DNA of 64,000 nt. It comes from Trinickia sp. Y13 (GTDB lineage: Bacteria > Pseudomonadota > Gammaproteobacteria > Burkholderiales > Burkholderiaceae). The position numbers and the translations under genes were made by a program. Each line of letters opens with the position of its first letter. The stretch's first letter is position 1. The notes beneath the pieces are model-generated. The model worked only from the letters and a program-made list of their open reading frames with translations, was not told the DNA's origin and searched no databases. Positions 61,090 to 64,000 of the stretch are shown piece after piece. Where the stretch lies: contig NZ_JAKWFK010000002.1 of assembly GCF_029522115.1 (NCBI RefSeq), positions 599,784 through 663,783 of the forward strand, read 5' to 3'.

Positions 61090-61896
61090 ATGTTCGGTGC
61101 CAGCGAACGAGCCAGCGCGCGCGACGCGATGAGCAAGACCCCACTGCCCATTTCCGCGCGTGCCGAGACGATCAAGCGTTCGCCCGCCGTACGTGGCACT
61201 TCGTCTTCCTGCAAGAATTGCACGCTGCGCTCCGTGTGTTCCGTCAATCCCGACGAGCTCGCGTGCTCGCGGCAAATGGACGACTTGATCCTCGGGTATC
61301 GCCACGTCAAGAAGGGCGATGCGCTCTATCGGGTCGGCGATGCGTTCCGCAATCTGTATGCCGTGCGCACGGGCTCGTACAAGAAAGTCACGTTGCTGGC
61401 CGATGGCCGCGAACAAGTCACGGGCTTCTACGTCTCGGGAGAATTGCTCGGCGCCGATGGCATCTCGACGGACCACTATGCAAGCGATGTCATTGCACTC
61501 GAAGACAGCAGCGTATGCGTGATGCCGTTCGATCTGCTCGAATTGCTCAGCCGCGAAGTCAAGGCCGTGCAACATAACGTTTTTCGCATGCTCAGCGCCG
61601 ATCTCGTTCGCGAAAGCAATGCATTGATGCTGCTCGGCACGATGACGGCCGACGAACGGGTCGCCGCGTTCCTGCTGGATTTATCGCGTCGGTGGCAGGC
61701 GCGCTCGTACTCGCCCAATGCGTTCGTGTTGCGCATGACGCGGGAGGAGACGGGGAGCTTTCTCGGGCTCAAGCTCGAAACGGTCAGTCGAACGTTGTCG
61801 CGCTTTCAAAAGCAGGGGCTCATCAAGGTGCACGGCAAAGAGGTCGAAATTTTGGATCTCGACGGCCTCTCCGATGTGGCACGGCGATCCGTGTGA
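61090..61896 (+). CDS. fnr: FNR-type oxygen-sensing regulator
   Basis: 268 residues. Fe-S ligand Cys at 41, 44 and 50 (SSCKNCTLRSVC) and 143 (EDSSVCVMPFD), the FNR four-Cys set. The HTH has EETGSFLGLKLETVSRTLSR, the E..SR recognition helix for TTGAT sites. AAGGAGAG precedes the ATG. It should drive the low-oxygen genes of this window. Confidence 0.95.
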   Translation: MFGASERASARDAMSKTPLPISARAETIKRSPAVRGTSSSCKNCTLRSVCSVNPDELACSRQMDDLILGYRHVKKGDALYRVGDAFRNLYAVRTGSYKKVTLLADGREQVTGFYVSGELLGADGISTDHYASDVIALEDSSVCVMPFDLLELLSREVKAVQHNVFRMLSADLVRESNALMLLGTMTADERVAAFLLDLSRRWQARSYSPNAFVLRMTREETGSFLGLKLETVSRTLSRFQKQGLIKVHGKEVEILDLDGLSDVARRSV

Positions 61897-61965
61897 GCGA
61901 GGAGCCGACCGGCACGATGTTTGCGTGATCGTTGTCATGCTGTTTTCATAAACAGGGAGACGATC

Positions 61966-62157
61966 GTGAAACCGTTCAGACGATTCAAGTTCGCCGGTGC
62001 GGCCGGCGCCGTCGTGGTCGCGCTTCTGACAGGCTGCACGCTGGGCGGCGCAGCCGTAGGCGGGTATGCGGGCAACAAGCTGACCCACGGCAGCACGGCC
62101 GGCACGGTCGGCGGTGCGGTGGCCGGCGGCATAGTCGGCTACGAGCTCAGCAAATAA
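61966..62157 (+). CDS. Small glycine-zipper lipoprotein
   Basis: 63 residues from the GTG at 61966 (AGGGAGA upstream). Lipobox LLTGC; the mature part is a glycine zipper (GGAAVGGYAGNKL, GTVGGAVAGGIVGYEL), OsmB/SlyB-like. Outer membrane role likely. Confidence 0.87.
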   Translation: MKPFRRFKFAGAAGAVVVALLTGCTLGGAAVGGYAGNKLTHGSTAGTVGGAVAGGIVGYELSK

Positions 62158-62172
62158 CGGCACGACGCTTGC

Positions 62173-62205
62173 AAAAAAAGGGGCGCTCGGTCTCCGAGCG
62201 CCCCT
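62173..62205. terminator. Shared terminator between lipoprotein and porin genes
   Basis: Stem GGGGCGCTCGG / CCGAGCGCCCC with a TCT loop, flanked by an A-run on the left (T-run for the minus strand). It best ends the porin transcript and can also serve the lipoprotein. Confidence 0.85.
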
Positions 62206-62252
62206 TCTCATTCGAACTACGACGCAGCCGCTAGGCGGCCTCGACCGCTAGG

Positions 62253-63392
62253 TCAGAACTTGTGACGAATGCCCACGCGTGCGGCCAGTTGCGAGTGCGA
62301 ATCCGAACCCGACGTGCTGAAGAAGCCCGCCGAATCGCCGATTTGCGCTTGCACGCGCGTCGCGCCGTTGTTACCCGAGGCGATCTGGTAGATCCCGAGC
62401 ACATAGACGTCGGTGCGCTTGCTGAGCGCGTAGTCCAAGCTCAAGTCGACTTGATTGAAGTGGCCCTTGGCGGCATCGTTCAAATGCATGTACGTGTAGC
62501 CGAGGCCAGCCGAGAGCGCCGGCGTGAATGCATATTTCGCACCCACGTCATAGGCGTCGAACAGCAGCGCCGTGCCGGCGACCGGCACGAAGCGCGTGTT
62601 CGTCCACAGCGCCCAGAACGTCGCCGGGCCGAGCAGATAGCGCGCACCCAAGCCGAACGTGCGCAGTTCTTGCACGTTGGTCAGCGCCGTGTTCGCGATC
62701 GTCGCGTTACCCGGATAGCGAATATCCGTGTAGGCCGCGCCCACGCCGACGGGGCCAGCCGCGTAGTTCAATCCGAAGCTGTAGGTGCGCGACGAACCCG
62801 GGTTCGCGGCGCCGTTCGCGAGCGAACCTGCAAACGCACCGGCTTGGTTCGAGAAGCCGTACAACGCGCCGAACGTGACGCCCGAGAAGTTCGCGCTAGC
62901 GAATTTGACGGAGTTGTCGATGCGGCTCGATGCGAGTTGGTCGACGTCGTTGATGTGGAAGGCATAGTTGCCTGCCACCGTGTTGCCGCCGGTGGAATAA
63001 GCGGCCAACACGTCCGTCGACAGCGAGTACTGACGGCCGAACGTCAGCGCGCCGACGCCGTTTTTCGCGAGACCAACGTAGGCTTGGCGGCCGAATTCGC
63101 GGTTGCCTTGCCCCAGCGTGCCATTAGCAATGCTGAAGCCGTTTTCGAGGGTGAAGATCGCCTTGAGGCCGCCGCCCAGATCTTCGCTGCCCTTCAGGCC
63201 CCAGCGCGTGCCTTGTGCAACGCCGTCATCGAACTTCGCAAGGCGGCTCGAATGCCCCGTCGCGTCGCGGCTGTTGTTGACGTAGCTCACGCCCGCGTCG
63301 ATCACACCGTAAAGCGTCACGCTGCTTTGTGCATGCGCTGCAACGCCGATGCTGCTAAGCACGGCGGCGACAAGAATACGTTTGTTCATCAT
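62253..63392 (-). CDS. Gram-negative porin (Porin_4 type)
   Basis: 379 residues. Signal peptide MMNKRILVAAVLSSIGVAAHAQ, then the Burkholderia porin start SSVTLYGVIDAGVSYVNNS, RWGLKGSEDLGGGLKAIFTLENGF and the closing strand LAARVGIRHKF. A 16-strand trimeric outer-membrane channel. Single gene with its own terminator. Confidence 0.96.
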   Translation of the reverse strand: MMNKRILVAAVLSSIGVAAHAQSSVTLYGVIDAGVSYVNNSRDATGHSSRLAKFDDGVAQGTRWGLKGSEDLGGGLKAIFTLENGFSIANGTLGQGNREFGRQAYVGLAKNGVGALTFGRQYSLSTDVLAAYSTGGNTVAGNYAFHINDVDQLASSRIDNSVKFASANFSGVTFGALYGFSNQAGAFAGSLANGAANPGSSRTYSFGLNYAAGPVGVGAAYTDIRYPGNATIANTALTNVQELRTFGLGARYLLGPATFWALWTNTRFVPVAGTALLFDAYDVGAKYAFTPALSAGLGYTYMHLNDAAKGHFNQVDLSLDYALSKRTDVYVLGIYQIASGNNGATRVQAQIGDSAGFFSTSGSDSHSQLAARVGIRHKF

Positions 63393-63536
63393 TGTATTGA
63401 TTGGTCCGTTTGTGGAATGGAAAGCGGCCCCATTAGCGCCGGGGCGAATTCTTGCCGATTTTCATTGGCGTTTTATGAACTTTTTGTTTAACGTGGCATT
63501 TTGTCTACACCGATTATTTCAATCGGCGCAATACAC

Positions 63537-64000
63537 TCATGCACACGATGTGCGAATCATGCCGGCGGCCACGGTATGGTGCGTCGTTTCGTCGATCAGC
63601 ACGAACGCGCCCGTCCCCGGATGCACGTCGTAGGCATCGCAAACGATCGGCTTTTGCAGCGTCAACGCCACGCGCCCGATATCGTTCATCGCCAATGCGC
63701 CCTTCTCGCTCGTATGCGAGAGCGTATGCACATCGAGTACTTCCTTGATCGCGCCGATGCGCGCAAATACCGTATGCGTCGTTTGCTTGAGCAGATATTT
63801 ACGCTGCGTCGAAAGCGGCTCTTCATCGAACCAGCATAAATCCGCTTCGAGCTTCTTGGCCGGTTGCGGCGCATCTTGCGCGGCCACGAACGTGTCGCCG
63901 CGCGACACGTCCACGTCCTGCGCCAGGCGAATCGTCACCGTCTGCCCCGCAAACGCGCGATCGACCTGCGCCGTGCCGCCCGGCACCGGCGCGATGATCT
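63537..64000 (-). CDS. cysN: Sulfate adenylyltransferase subunit 1 (3' part)
   Basis: About 154 C-terminal residues, 5' end beyond the window. It reads EADLCWFDEEPLSTQRKYLLK and NDIGRVALTLQKPIVCDAYD, the EF-Tu-like domains 2-3 of the GTPase subunit of ATP sulfurylase. It activates sulfate with CysD. It ends without a CysC kinase domain. Confidence 0.92.
   Translation of the reverse strand, partial: IIAPVPGGTAQVDRAFAGQTVTIRLAQDVDVSRGDTFVAAQDAPQPAKKLEADLCWFDEEPLSTQRKYLLKQTTHTVFARIGAIKEVLDVHTLSHTSEKGALAMNDIGRVALTLQKPIVCDAYDVHPGTGAFVLIDETTHHTVAAGMIRTSCA

Overview
The window looks like chromosomal DNA from a Burkholderiaceae-type betaproteobacterium (Burkholderia, Paraburkholderia or Trinickia-like). 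The evidence is high GC with strong third-position GC bias, a GTP-type PEP carboxykinase, a Porin_4-type porin, many LysR regulators, and an anaerobic/nitric-oxide gene set laid out as in that group. No database search was run; assignments rest on motifs, lengths and gene order.

Layout. 1-6.1 kb is ordinary core DNA: a LysR regulator, pckG, a 2-hydroxyacid dehydrogenase, a patatin, a hotdog thioesterase and tRNA-Lys(CUU). About 6.1-17.6 kb is an accessory island. It starts at the tRNA 3' end with a 5'-truncated tyrosine recombinase. It carries a compositionally distinct, tightly overlapping four-gene minus-strand operon: DNA methyltransferase, phosphoribosyltransferase-like protein, Orc1/Cdc6-like P-loop ATPase and a protein of unknown family. 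It ends in debris: an IS3 OrfA stub, a PIN-domain stub, a truncated effector with its immunity-like gene, and a tail-lysozyme-like protein. 17.6-30.3 kb holds an ECF sigma/anti-sigma unit with YceI and lipoproteins, several LysR/oxidoreductase pairs and a region of chimeric pseudogenes (26.3-28.2 kb). 30.4-33.4 kb is an arsenic operon (arsR, arsI, arsC, acr3 and a periplasmic protein).

33.5-61.9 kb is a large cluster for low-oxygen and NO/sulfide physiology. It contains DUF1272 and hemerythrin proteins, a quinol NO reductase (norB), an Fe-S assembly factor, NnrS-like membrane proteins, and DUF2249 proteins. It also contains a class III ribonucleotide reductase in which the glycyl-radical segment is a separate 58-residue ORF, ubiUVT for O2-independent ubiquinone synthesis, a nitronate monooxygenase-like protein, a DNR-like regulator, hemN and nsrR. 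A sulfide-oxidation block follows (persulfide dioxygenase, BigR, YeeE/YedE pair, Blh-SQR, TauE). The cluster closes with a six-gene cytochrome oxidase/cytochrome c operon and fnr. Candidate FNR, NsrR, NrdR, BigR and ArsR sites fall in the expected intergenic gaps. The window ends with a glycine-zipper lipoprotein, a porin and the 3' part of cysN.

How it works together: the oxidase, NO reductase, anaerobic dNTP synthesis, anaerobic heme and ubiquinone synthesis and NO sensing form one programme for life at low oxygen, probably under FNR, the DNR-like regulator and NsrR. The best candidate for an undescribed system is the four-gene operon at 7.2-12.6 kb.
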